A stretch of DNA of 8,015 bases, from positions 1 to 8,015 of the forward strand of contig JBBQSF010000134.1 in assembly GCA_038214085.1 (NCBI GenBank), written 5' to 3'. Shown piece by piece: positions 1 to 5,965 of the stretch. The notes under the pieces were generated by a model. The model saw only the letters and a program-made list of their open reading frames with translations, did no database searches and had not been told where the DNA came from. The DNA comes from JBBQSF01 sp038214085 (lineage in GTDB: Bacteria; Bacteroidota; Bacteroidia; Bacteroidales; CG2-30-32-10). Numbering within the stretch: position 1 is the stretch's first letter; every line of letters begins with the position of its first letter. The translations under genes were made by a program, and so were the position numbers.

Positions 1-1
1 A

Positions 2-2257
2 GGCAATGGTTACTTAGTAAGCTGGACTTTCGGTCATTTATGTTCGCTAAAAGCACCCGACGATTATTCTGATTCATGGAAACGCTGGACATTGTCGAGT
101 CTGCCAATGATTCCTCCACGCTTTCAGATTAAAGTAATTGATAATACAGGCGTTCAGAAGCAATTCAATACATTAAAACACTTGATAGGTCAATGCACTG
201 AAGTAATAAACTGTGGTGATGCAGGAATTGAAGGTGAACTTATTCAGCGTTGGGTTTTGTCGCTTTCACAATGCACCAAACCAGTTAAACGACTTTGGAT
301 ATCCTCCCTCACTGATGAATCAATAAGAGAAGGATTTAACAGTTTAAGAGAGAGTAAAGAATTTGATCTTTTGTATGCTGCAGGAAATGCCCGTGCCATT
401 GGCGATTGGTTGCTTGGTATGAATGCCAGCCGCTTGTACACCGTGAAATATGCAAACGGGAAAGGGGTTCTTTCAATTGGTCGTGTTCAAACGCCTACTC
501 TTGCGCTCATTGTTAACAGACACAATGAAATCCTGAATTTTGTTCCTGAAACGTATTGGGAGTTAAAAACAAAGTACAGAGAAGTTATTTTTAATTCAAC
601 CAAAAGGAAATTCGTTAACCAGGAAGATGCGCTTAAAATACTTGAAAGCATCAAGGATAAGGAGTTTGAGATTGTTTCTTCCTCGAAAAAGAAAGCAAAT
701 GAACAGCCTTTACCTTTGTTCGACCTAACTTCACTGCAAGTTGAATGCAATAAAAAATTCAGTTTTACTGCCGACGAAACGCTGAAGCATATTCAAAAAC
801 TCTACGAAAATAAGCTGGTAACATACCCGCGTGTCGATACAACGTATTTGCCGAACGACATGTATGCCAAAGTGAAGGGCATCATGCAAAAGATGACTCC
901 TTACAACAACTTCATAAAGGAAATAATTGACAAACCCATTCGCAAGAACAAGAAAGTCTTCGACGACAGTAAAATAACCGATCACCACGCCATTATCCCA
1001 ACGGGAATTGTACCTTCAGGTGGGATGGCTTTACAGGAAAAGCAAGTGTACGACACAATTGCACGTCGGTTTATTGCTGCATTTTTCCCTGATTGTATTG
1101 TTTCAAACACAACAGTGATAGGTGATGTTGATGGGAATGAATTTTCTGCGACAGGAAAAGTAATTCTCGAAGAAGGCTGGCGCGTACTTTATCCCAAAAA
1201 GGATAATGATCCCGACGATGAAGAAAGTTCTGAAATGCCCGTATTCACTAAAGGCGAACGAGGACCGCATGTTCCTGATTTACTCGAAAAACAAACGCAG
1301 CCACCAAAATATTACACCGAAGCCACTTTACTGCGGGCAATGGAAACGGCCGGAAAACAAGTGGACGATGCGGAATTGCGCGAACTGATGAAAGAAAATG
1401 GGATAGGTCGGCCTTCTACTCGCGCCAATATAATTGAGACACTGTTTAAACGCTCGTATATGGTTCGGCAGAAGAAAAATCTGGTACCAACAATAACAGG
1501 TATAGAATTGATAAAAACCATTAACAATGAATTGCTCAAATCGGCTGAATTAACTGGTTTATGGGAAAAGAAACTCCGCCAAATAGAAAAAGGAGATTAT
1601 GATGCACGCTATTTTTTAGATGAAATGAAACAAATGGTTACAAGCCTGGTTAGTGAGGTAATTAAAGAAAGTTCTGCAACAATTACCATTGCTGATGATA
1701 ATTTTAAAAAACCAATTAAACAAGAACCTGCTCATAAAATAGAAGAAAAACAAAAAAAGGAAAGTAAAACATCAGGAAGTGTGATTATATCCTGCCCGAA
1801 ATGTAAAAAGGGACAAATAATAAATGGCAAAACAGCTTTAGGTTGTAATGCTTTTAAGGACGGATGCGACTTTAAAATAAGTTTCGAGCAATTTGGTAAA
1901 AAACTTACTACAAAACAAATTCAGACACTTATTGAGAAAGGAAAAACTCCAAGTATAAAAGGTTTTTTGAAAGGAAGTCAAAAAGTAAGTGCAAGCCTCC
2001 TTTTACTTGATGATTTTTCAGTTGATTTACAAGCAGTTCAGATTAGCGGTGAGGAAACTAAAAAAACTGTAATTAAAAATCAAGAGTTGGTATGCCCGGA
2101 ATGTAAAAAAGGAATCTTATTAAAAGGCAATAAAGCATGGGGATGCAATAGATACAAAGAGGGATGCAGGTTTATAATTCCTTTTGAAAAACTATCTAAA
2201 AACTTCAACACTATCGACCTAAATGCTGAAATACTAAGAGGGTATTTAGCCGATTAA
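2..2257 (+). CDS. topB: DNA topoisomerase III (type IA), 5'-truncated by window edge
   Basis: Type IA topoisomerase that cuts and rejoins single DNA strands through a tyrosine link, typically resolving replication or transfer intermediates. The reading frame is open from base 2 with no stop. Visible residues 1-45 align from memory with E. coli TopB from about residue 32 onward (GNGYLVSW, then SLPMIPPRF), so only about 30-45 N-terminal residues, including the first Toprim glutamate, lie off the window. A TTG at base 92 is not the true start. The acidic Toprim motif is seen as GDAGIEGELI. SIGRVQTPTLAL is a conserved core motif, and the catalytic Tyr is in TYPRVDTTYL (codon 824-826). Two C-terminal zinc repeats of CPxCKKG...GC...GC type begin at bases 1793 and 2093, about 100 residues apart. 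Such tails are common in Bacteroidota TopB proteins, including Exc-like proteins of conjugative transposons. Base composition falls sharply at the zinc-tail boundary. Confidence 0.95.
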   Translation, partial: GNGYLVSWTFGHLCSLKAPDDYSDSWKRWTLSSLPMIPPRFQIKVIDNTGVQKQFNTLKHLIGQCTEVINCGDAGIEGELIQRWVLSLSQCTKPVKRLWISSLTDESIREGFNSLRESKEFDLLYAAGNARAIGDWLLGMNASRLYTVKYANGKGVLSIGRVQTPTLALIVNRHNEILNFVPETYWELKTKYREVIFNSTKRKFVNQEDALKILESIKDKEFEIVSSSKKKANEQPLPLFDLTSLQVECNKKFSFTADETLKHIQKLYENKLVTYPRVDTTYLPNDMYAKVKGIMQKMTPYNNFIKEIIDKPIRKNKKVFDDSKITDHHAIIPTGIVPSGGMALQEKQVYDTIARRFIAAFFPDCIVSNTTVIGDVDGNEFSATGKVILEEGWRVLYPKKDNDPDDEESSEMPVFTKGERGPHVPDLLEKQTQPPKYYTEATLLRAMETAGKQVDDAELRELMKENGIGRPSTRANIIETLFKRSYMVRQKKNLVPTITGIELIKTINNELLKSAELTGLWEKKLRQIEKGDYDARYFLDEMKQMVTSLVSEVIKESSATITIADDNFKKPIKQEPAHKIEEKQKKESKTSGSVIISCPKCKKGQIINGKTALGCNAFKDGCDFKISFEQFGKKLTTKQIQTLIEKGKTPSIKGFLKGSQKVSASLLLLDDFSVDLQAVQISGEETKKTVIKNQELVCPECKKGILLKGNKAWGCNRYKEGCRFIIPFEKLSKNFNTIDLNAEILRGYLAD

Positions 2258-2368
2258 TCCTAAAAAAAGTAATTTATCATTATTCAAATTACAAATTTCA
2301 TCTATAATCTTTTCAATTGTTTAAAGGGCTGAGGCAATTGCTGCAACAAAATATTTTTCTCGCAATAA

Positions 2369-2611
2369 TTAATCACAAACAGTACTGATTATAGTTTTGG
2401 TAGAATCAGTTAATATTTGACCATTTAGACATTTATTATCTGCAACGTTTGCGTTTTTATCATCAACAACTAAAGTTTGGCTGTGTTCGCTGAATAATGT
2501 CCAGTTCTTGCCATCGTTATGATATACTTTTATTGTTTGTAAACAGTCGTTGCTTTTTGTACAACTTGCAAATAATGCTACTGCCGAAATAATAAAAAAT
2601 AATTTTTTCAT
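2369..2611 (-). CDS. Small cysteine-containing lipoprotein, function unknown
   Basis: An 80-residue secreted lipoprotein. The signal peptide is clear: MKK, a hydrophobic stretch at residues 4-14, then a lipobox ending in F-A-S-C with the acylated cysteine at residue 17. The mature part is only about 64 residues, polar, and holds three more cysteines (23, 61, 79), which could pair as disulfides in the periplasm or on the surface. I recognise no domain family. The gene stands alone, convergent with topB (111 bp between stops). Its ATG is preceded by an A/T-rich leader typical of Bacteroidota and a promoter candidate lies about 45 bp upstream, both of which support this start. Function is unknown; the lipoprotein call is firm, anything beyond is not. 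Confidence 0.75.
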   Translation of the reverse strand: MKKLFFIISAVALFASCTKSNDCLQTIKVYHNDGKNWTLFSEHSQTLVVDDKNANVADNKCLNGQILTDSTKTIISTVCD

Positions 2612-2655
2612 TTTTTTAAATTTTTATTTTTTTATAATCTGTTTAACTTAACAGT

Positions 2656-2685
2656 GTAAAGGTACGGAAAGCATAAGTGCTAAAA
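2656..2685 (-). promoter_or_regulatory. Candidate Bacteroidota-type promoter for the lipoprotein gene
   Basis: On the minus strand TACCTTTA (2657-2664) matches the Bacteroidota -7 consensus TAnnTTTG in seven of eight positions. A TTTT element (2682-2685) lies 17 bp upstream, where the -33 TTTG/TTG would be. The predicted start of transcription near 2650 leaves a leader of about 40 nt before the ATG at 2611. The match is by eye, and the spacing is at the short end of that reported for the phylum. Confidence 0.5.
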
Positions 2686-2688
2686 CAT

Positions 2689-2709
2689 CAGTAGAAATAC
2701 TGTTTTTTT
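2689..2709 (+). terminator. Possible weak intrinsic terminator (hairpin plus T-run)
   Basis: A 5-bp stem CAGTA/TACTG closed by a GAAA tetraloop is followed directly by seven T on the plus strand. The stem is short, and no plus-strand gene ends nearby: topB stops about 430 bp upstream. It would only act on topB read-through or on an unrecognised small transcript. It also sits just upstream of the lipoprotein promoter, so it could instead be part of an operator. Confidence 0.25.
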
Positions 2710-2965
2710 CAATTTCAATGATCGCAACATCAGTAATAACACGAGGTTCAGAGGGTATGTACTAATCGAATTTATGATTCCATTAATCCTAAAAGAAATA
2801 CAATTCATATAAAATTATATTTCATTTACCGAATTTACTAAAACGTTTTTGGAGTAAAAATCATCTTATTGTTGTCATATAAATATTAAAGAATGATTAT
2901 AAAAAGAAGTAAGTTTTTCAGATATTAATCCTTGATGATTAACATTCGAAAAGCTTGACCAAAAT

Positions 2966-3481
2966 TTAGAAAATAAAATATACAGAAGAAACAATAAATG
3001 ACCAACATGCAACAGAAGAAGAAAGGGCAAAAAACACTTTACTTTTGTTTGGGTAATATTTGCTTATCAGAATGGTGCCAAGAGGGATAGAAAGGAAAAT
3101 GGGTGTAATAGCCGCCAACCCAAATAAGCCAAATCTGCCTTTTATATTCACAATAAATCTGTTCTTTTTGGTAAAAATTTTCTTTTGCACTTTCTTATTG
3201 TTAGCAATAGCACTTTCTGTTAGTTTAACCCTTTTGAGATATATTAGAATTGCTTTTATTTGAACAAGAAGAATTCTGAATAACTTTAATAAAATTTCGC
3301 CCAGGTAGTATGAAACAATAACTCCAATTATTCCACCTATAGTAGTGAACAGAACAGTCTGAAACCATGAAAACCCCATTTCCAAAGAAATTGGAGGAGC
3401 TATGATGAATTTCAGTCCGCTAATTATTAATATTTGAACGAATTTGAAAAAATTGCTGATTTGAAAGAGGATTAGTAACAT
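2966..3481 (-). CDS. Conserved Bacteroidota polytopic membrane protein, function unknown
   Basis: A 171-residue inner-membrane protein. Hydrophobic segments lie near residues 3-28, 40-60, 62-82, 117-140 and 148-171. A basic cytoplasmic-type loop (about 84-116, rich in Lys/Arg) contains KKIFTKKNRFIVNIK-like sequence, followed by a Gly/Pro-containing segment (GRFGLFG, TPIFLSIPLG). I recall similar uncharacterised proteins with this loop-then-SIPLG layout in Bacteroidota genomes, but cannot name a family. The layout loosely resembles small multidrug-export or VTT/DedA-like proteins (Gly/Pro-rich re-entrant segments), a resemblance too weak to assign transport. The gene is monocistronic on the minus strand and diverges from the RHH gene across 423 bp. 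A promoter candidate sits 24 bp upstream of the ATG, supporting this start. Confidence 0.75.
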   Translation of the reverse strand: MLLILFQISNFFKFVQILIISGLKFIIAPPISLEMGFSWFQTVLFTTIGGIIGVIVSYYLGEILLKLFRILLVQIKAILIYLKRVKLTESAIANNKKVQKKIFTKKNRFIVNIKGRFGLFGLAAITPIFLSIPLGTILISKYYPNKSKVFFALSSSVACWSFIVSSVYFIF

Positions 3482-3504
3482 TTTTCTAGGTTTGGTTTCT
3501 ATAT

Positions 3505-3532
3505 CAAAATTACGATTGAAACCGGGGGCAAA
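3505..3532 (-). promoter_or_regulatory. Candidate Bacteroidota-type promoter for the membrane-protein gene
   Basis: Minus-strand TAATTTTG (3505-3512) is a perfect match to TAnnTTTG, with a TTTG (3529-3532) 16 bp upstream as the -33 element. It lies 23-30 bp ahead of the ATG at 3481, giving a short leader. The spacing is slightly shorter than usual, so the call is moderate. Confidence 0.5.
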
Positions 3533-3697
3533 ACATCGGCATAAAAGCGTATATTTTATTATTAATAATCAGTGATTAAGTATTTTTGCGTATATCATAA
3601 TTGGCTGTAAATTATTGTGTCGCATAATAAATTGGTTCGATCCTCAATTTTGAAAAATTTGAAACTTTATTGTAAAAACACATTCAACAATATATTC

Positions 3698-3861
3698 GTA
3701 ACACCTAATTTATATCTAAAATGTTTTGGGTAAACTTCCATGTATTAATACAACAAAGCAGAAAAAGAATTAAAAAACTGCAATTTATTTATTATAGATT
3801 TCAAAATAAAGATTAGTTTTACAAATAATTTGTAACACCTGCATTAGAATGTGTAACACCT
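3698..3861 (+). repeat. Three direct copies of GTAACACCT (operator- or iteron-like)
   Basis: Exact 9-mers occur at 3698-3706, 3832-3840 and 3853-3861. The last two extend to TGTAACACCT and start exactly 21 bp apart, that is two helical turns, so both face the same side of the DNA. The third ends 43 bp before the RHH start codon. RHH proteins commonly bind short direct repeats near their own gene (CopG, ParD, omega and ParR types are known examples), so these are plausible binding sites. That link is inference. Confidence 0.7.
3819..3835. promoter_or_regulatory. Perfect palindrome TTACAAA-TAA-TTTGTAA, possible operator
   Basis: Seven-base arms around a 3-base spacer form a perfect 17-bp dyad whose right arm overlaps the second GTAACACCT copy (3832-3840). 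The arrangement fits a dimeric regulator site competing or cooperating with a protein on the direct repeats. AT-rich sequence makes short dyads more likely by chance, so the call is moderate. Confidence 0.4.
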
Positions 3862-3904
3862 TTAATATTTATCTGATTTTAATCTATTTCAAAGCAAGAA
3901 AGTT

Positions 3905-4183
3905 ATGGTATCAAAAAGCACAAAATCAATCGCTTCAAGAATTCCAATTGATTTATATTTCCAATTAAAAAATGAAGCAGATGAATTAGACCTAAATATG
4001 AAGGACTATTTGCTCAAAATTATTGAACAACGAAACGAAAAACAAAAGATAGAACCAGAAGTTCTTGTTGAAACCAAGGAGGTTAATTTACCTAAAGTTC
4101 CAAAGCAAATAAAGAAAAAACCACAAAAACCCGAAGCAAGTTCTGGATCATTAAATCTGTTCGATTTTATTGAAAACGACTAA
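3905..4183 (+). CDS. Ribbon-helix-helix (Arc/MetJ/CopG-type) DNA-binding protein
   Basis: A 92-residue protein with an N-terminal RHH fold. A beta strand around residues 7-13 (KSIASRI) is followed by PIDLYFQLKNEADEL as helix A, an N-M turn, and KDYLLKIIEQR as helix B (to about 43). RHH proteins dimerise, and the paired strands read the major groove. The second half (44-92) is a charged, probably disordered linker with a basic run (KQIKKKPQK, about 67-75) and a C-terminal acidic/hydrophobic motif LNLFDFIEND. That tail could be a partner-binding tag. It heads a likely operon with the VF530 gene 11 bp downstream, and it follows a region with GTAACACCT repeats that it may bind. It could be an autoregulator, a mobilisation accessory protein or a partition-type factor; no toxin partner is visible. 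The fold call is fairly safe, the role is not. Confidence 0.7.
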   Translation: MVSKSTKSIASRIPIDLYFQLKNEADELDLNMKDYLLKIIEQRNEKQKIEPEVLVETKEVNLPKVPKQIKKKPQKPEASSGSLNLFDFIEND

Positions 4184-4194
4184 ATAATAAAACC

Positions 4195-4428
4195 ATGACA
4201 ATAGAACAACCGAACAATCCCTTGCATGGAAAGTCGCTGGAATTAATTCTCGATCAGCTTGTGGATCATTATGGCTGGGAAGAACTAAGTTTTAAGATAA
4301 ATATCAATTGTTTTAAAAGCCATCCGAGTAAAAAATCGAGTTTGAAATTTCTCCGAAAAACGCCTTGGGCTAGGGAAAAAGTTGAATCTCTTTATTTGTT
4401 TATGTTACGTAAGAATAAGCAAGCATAA
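4195..4428 (+). CDS. VF530 family (DUF2132) small protein
   Basis: A 77-residue protein that fits the VF530/DUF2132 family over nearly its whole length. Hallmarks are NNPLHGKSLE (7-16), HYGWEELS (25-32), ININCF (35-40) and a long conserved block ending KFLRKTPWAREKVE (51-64). The family is named after a Vibrio fischeri protein of known structure; a nucleic-acid-binding role has been suggested, but the cellular function is not established to my knowledge. The basic surface (SKKSSLKFLRK) fits DNA or RNA binding. It lies 11 bp after the RHH gene, so the two are probably cotranscribed and perhaps translationally coupled. The ZIP gene follows after 56 bp and may be part of the same transcript. The family match is by motif recall. 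Confidence 0.85.
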   Translation: MTIEQPNNPLHGKSLELILDQLVDHYGWEELSFKININCFKSHPSKKSSLKFLRKTPWAREKVESLYLFMLRKNKQA

Positions 4429-4484
4429 AATAAGAATTCATTTAATATTAAGCTTCTCATTTAAAAAAATTATAAAAAAATAAA

Positions 4485-5243
4485 ATGTATCAAGCGTTAC
4501 TTTTCGGTTTAATTGGTGGTTCATCGGTATTTATAGGAGCGCTTTTGGGAATATATATTCCATTTAATAAAAAAATAATTGCAGGCATAATGGCTTTTGG
4601 CAGTGGTGTTTTGATATCAGCATTGTCAATTGATTTAATGGAAGAGGCGCATTCCACTGGAGGAATTTTTGCTGTTAGTGTTGGTTTTATTTTAGGCGGA
4701 TTATTTTTTGTTACTGGCGATTATTTTGTTGATAATACAGGTGGGCATTTACGTAAAGCAGTTCACGGCAAACTTCATTCAGCCAAAAAAACTTCTAAAT
4801 TAAAAATTTCAGGAATGGCTTTGCTGCTTGGAGCTTTGCTTGATGGAATACCTGAATCGGCTGCAATTGGAATGAATTTGCTTAAAGGTTCAAACATGGG
4901 ATTATTGTTGCTTGCCGCAGTTTTTTTAAGTAATATTCCAGAAGGAATTTCTGGTGCAATAGGAATGAAACAATCAGGAAAATCAAAAAAATTCATACTT
5001 AGTGTCTGGCTCTTTGTTGTTATTGTTTCGGGCATTGCATCTTTTATAGGATATCAGTTCATGGGTGGAGCCTCTGAACAATTTAAAGCAGCTGCAATGG
5101 CTTTTGCGGCCGGTGCAATACTTGCAATGATTACCGACACTATGATTCCGGAAGCTTTTGAAAATGGCGGCAGGTTGATTGCTTTATTATCTGTATTTGG
5201 ATTTCTTGTAGCTTTTATTATTTCGAGAATGGCGAATGTGTAA
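4485..5243 (+). CDS. ZIP-family metal transporter
   Basis: A 252-residue inner-membrane protein of the ZIP (Zrt/Irt-like) family, which imports Zn2+ or other divalent metals in most characterised members. It shows about eight hydrophobic segments. A cytosolic-type loop between TM3 and TM4 carries scattered His (88, 94, 98) and Lys. The TM4 and TM5 signatures are GALLDGIPESAAIG (D120, P123, E124) and SNIPEGISGA (N150, P152, E153), and a late segment reads ITDTMIPEA (D218, E223). Canonical ZIPs have His-Asn before the TM4 Pro-Glu; here it is Asp-Gly, so one metal ligand is changed. I recall this DGIPES variant in other bacterial ZIP-like proteins, so it is probably a subfamily rather than a damaged gene. 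The leader is A-rich with no Shine-Dalgarno sequence. It converges with mlaD. Substrate and direction cannot be told. Confidence 0.85.
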   Translation: MYQALLFGLIGGSSVFIGALLGIYIPFNKKIIAGIMAFGSGVLISALSIDLMEEAHSTGGIFAVSVGFILGGLFFVTGDYFVDNTGGHLRKAVHGKLHSAKKTSKLKISGMALLLGALLDGIPESAAIGMNLLKGSNMGLLLLAAVFLSNIPEGISGAIGMKQSGKSKKFILSVWLFVVIVSGIASFIGYQFMGGASEQFKAAAMAFAAGAILAMITDTMIPEAFENGGRLIALLSVFGFLVAFIISRMANV

Positions 5244-5251
5244 AATGTTAT

Positions 5252-5935
5252 TTACTCTTTTACTTTTTTATCCTTTTTATCCTTGAAAAAAGATCTAAAC
5301 AAAAAGTTACGTTTTGCAGCTTCCATGTTCTGGTTAAAGCCACTTACTCCTTGCTTTACATTGACAACTGTTTGATCAATATTTTTGGCAAAAGTGGTAT
5401 CCATAAAAAGTTTACCAATAGTGCCTTCACCCATTCGTATGTTTCGGACAATAACTGCTAGGTCGCCCGTTAATTCAGCTGCATTATAGCTTGTAACTTC
5501 TAAATTAAGTAAAATATCATCAATATTAACAGGAACTGTTGTTGCAATAAAATCATTATTCTGAATGGTTTTCTGTCCGCTGGTTCCAGGCAGTATTGTT
5601 AATAATTTATTTCCCATAAGCCCATCGGAGCCAATTATGGCTTTGGCATCTTTCTTAATAAATTTTCTTACTTTTTCTTCAATGTCCATATCAACTCTCA
5701 CAGCTGTATCAGCTATCATTTCTATATTCTGAATAACTCCAACATTGATGCCCGAAAACCTAACATTGTTTCCAACTTGCAAGCCCGCAACATCCTTGAA
5801 AATTCCACTGATTTGAAAGGTACTGTTGAATAATTGCTGTTTTATTCCAATAAAATAAATTCCAGATATTAATAAAAGTAAGCCGATTGAAACAAACATT
5901 CCTAAACGGATCTTATTGCTTTTTTTATTTTTCAT
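5252..5935 (-). CDS. mlaD: MlaD-like MCE-domain protein, lipid ABC transporter periplasmic subunit
   Basis: A 227-residue inner-membrane-anchored MCE protein. After a basic start (MKNKKSNKIR) a single TM helix spans about residues 11-30. The MCE domain runs roughly 38-118, with the typical GLQVGNNVRFSGINVGVI (51-68) and GLMGNKLLTILPG (105-117) motifs. MCE subunits form hexameric rings with a hydrophobic pore that pass lipids between the membranes. The C-terminal part (about 140-210) is likely helical with a Gly-rich GEGTIGKLF segment and ends in a very basic tail (KDKKDKKVKE). It is the last gene of the mlaE-mlaF-mlaD operon, 30 bp after mlaF. From memory many Bacteroidota MCE proteins are longer (around 300 residues), so this is at the short end. 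Substrate is inferred from the family. Confidence 0.9.
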   Translation of the reverse strand: MKNKKSNKIRLGMFVSIGLLLLISGIYFIGIKQQLFNSTFQISGIFKDVAGLQVGNNVRFSGINVGVIQNIEMIADTAVRVDMDIEEKVRKFIKKDAKAIIGSDGLMGNKLLTILPGTSGQKTIQNNDFIATTVPVNIDDILLNLEVTSYNAAELTGDLAVIVRNIRMGEGTIGKLFMDTTFAKNIDQTVVNVKQGVSGFNQNMEAAKRNFLFRSFFKDKKDKKVKE

Positions 5936-5965
5936 GGTTGTAATTTTAAAATTGTTTTATGTTTA

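Larger units (their letters stand above)
2612..2965. other. Intergenic stretch between two minus-strand genes
   Basis: 354 bp with no credible ORF. Besides the lipoprotein promoter it holds a direct repeat AACATCAGTA at 2684-2693 and 2726-2735 (42 bp apart). It also holds a small hairpin CAGTA-GAAA-TACTG (2689-2702) followed by seven T, and a 6-bp AT-rich dyad TTAATC/GATTAA (2925-2942) just downstream of the membrane-protein gene, which lacks a T-run on the minus strand. The rest appears featureless. Confidence 0.5.
3482..3904. other. AT-rich divergent intergenic region with repeats
   Basis: 423 bp between the divergently transcribed membrane-protein and RHH genes. No ORF is credible. The left end holds the minus-strand promoter candidate. 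The right half holds three GTAACACCT copies and a 17-bp palindrome, listed separately. A plus-strand TATTTTTG at 3581-3588 matches the -7 consensus, but it has no good -33 partner and would give a leader of about 310 nt. I see no unambiguous promoter directly ahead of the RHH gene. The CACCTTTA inside the last repeat copy (3857-3864) is the nearest thing to a -7 element. Confidence 0.5.

Noticed and set aside
92..94. TTG at 92 as the topB start codon
   Set aside because: The same frame is open back to base 2 and encodes conserved TopB residues (YLVSWTFGHL), so the true start lies off the window.
2313..2340. Paired CAATTG hexamers between topB and the lipoprotein gene as a bidirectional terminator
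   Set aside because: CAATTG is self-complementary, the arms do not extend, and there is no following T-run.
2925..2942. TTAATC/GATTAA dyad as terminator of the membrane-protein gene
   Set aside because: Only 6 AT-rich pairs with no T-run on the minus strand.
3060..3263. 67-codon plus-strand ORF inside the membrane-protein gene
   Set aside because: It lies antisense to a better-supported membrane protein and has no recognisable features; a shadow frame.
3630..3645. A tRNA T-loop-like string GGTTCGATCC, as could mark an attachment site
   Set aside because: The flanks do not form a T-stem, and no acceptor, anticodon or D arm can be folded upstream; one short match is not enough for a tRNA or att call.
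3643..3662. TCAATTTT/AAATTTGA imperfect palindrome
   Set aside because: Needs a bulge and is almost pure A/T, so expected by chance here.
3671..3680. TGTAAAAACA as a fourth, degenerate copy of the GTAACACCT repeat
   Set aside because: Only the first few bases agree and A-rich matches are frequent here.
3905..4428. RHH plus VF530 as a toxin-antitoxin pair
   Set aside because: VF530 is not a known toxin family and neither protein shows RelE, MazF, HicA or PIN motifs.
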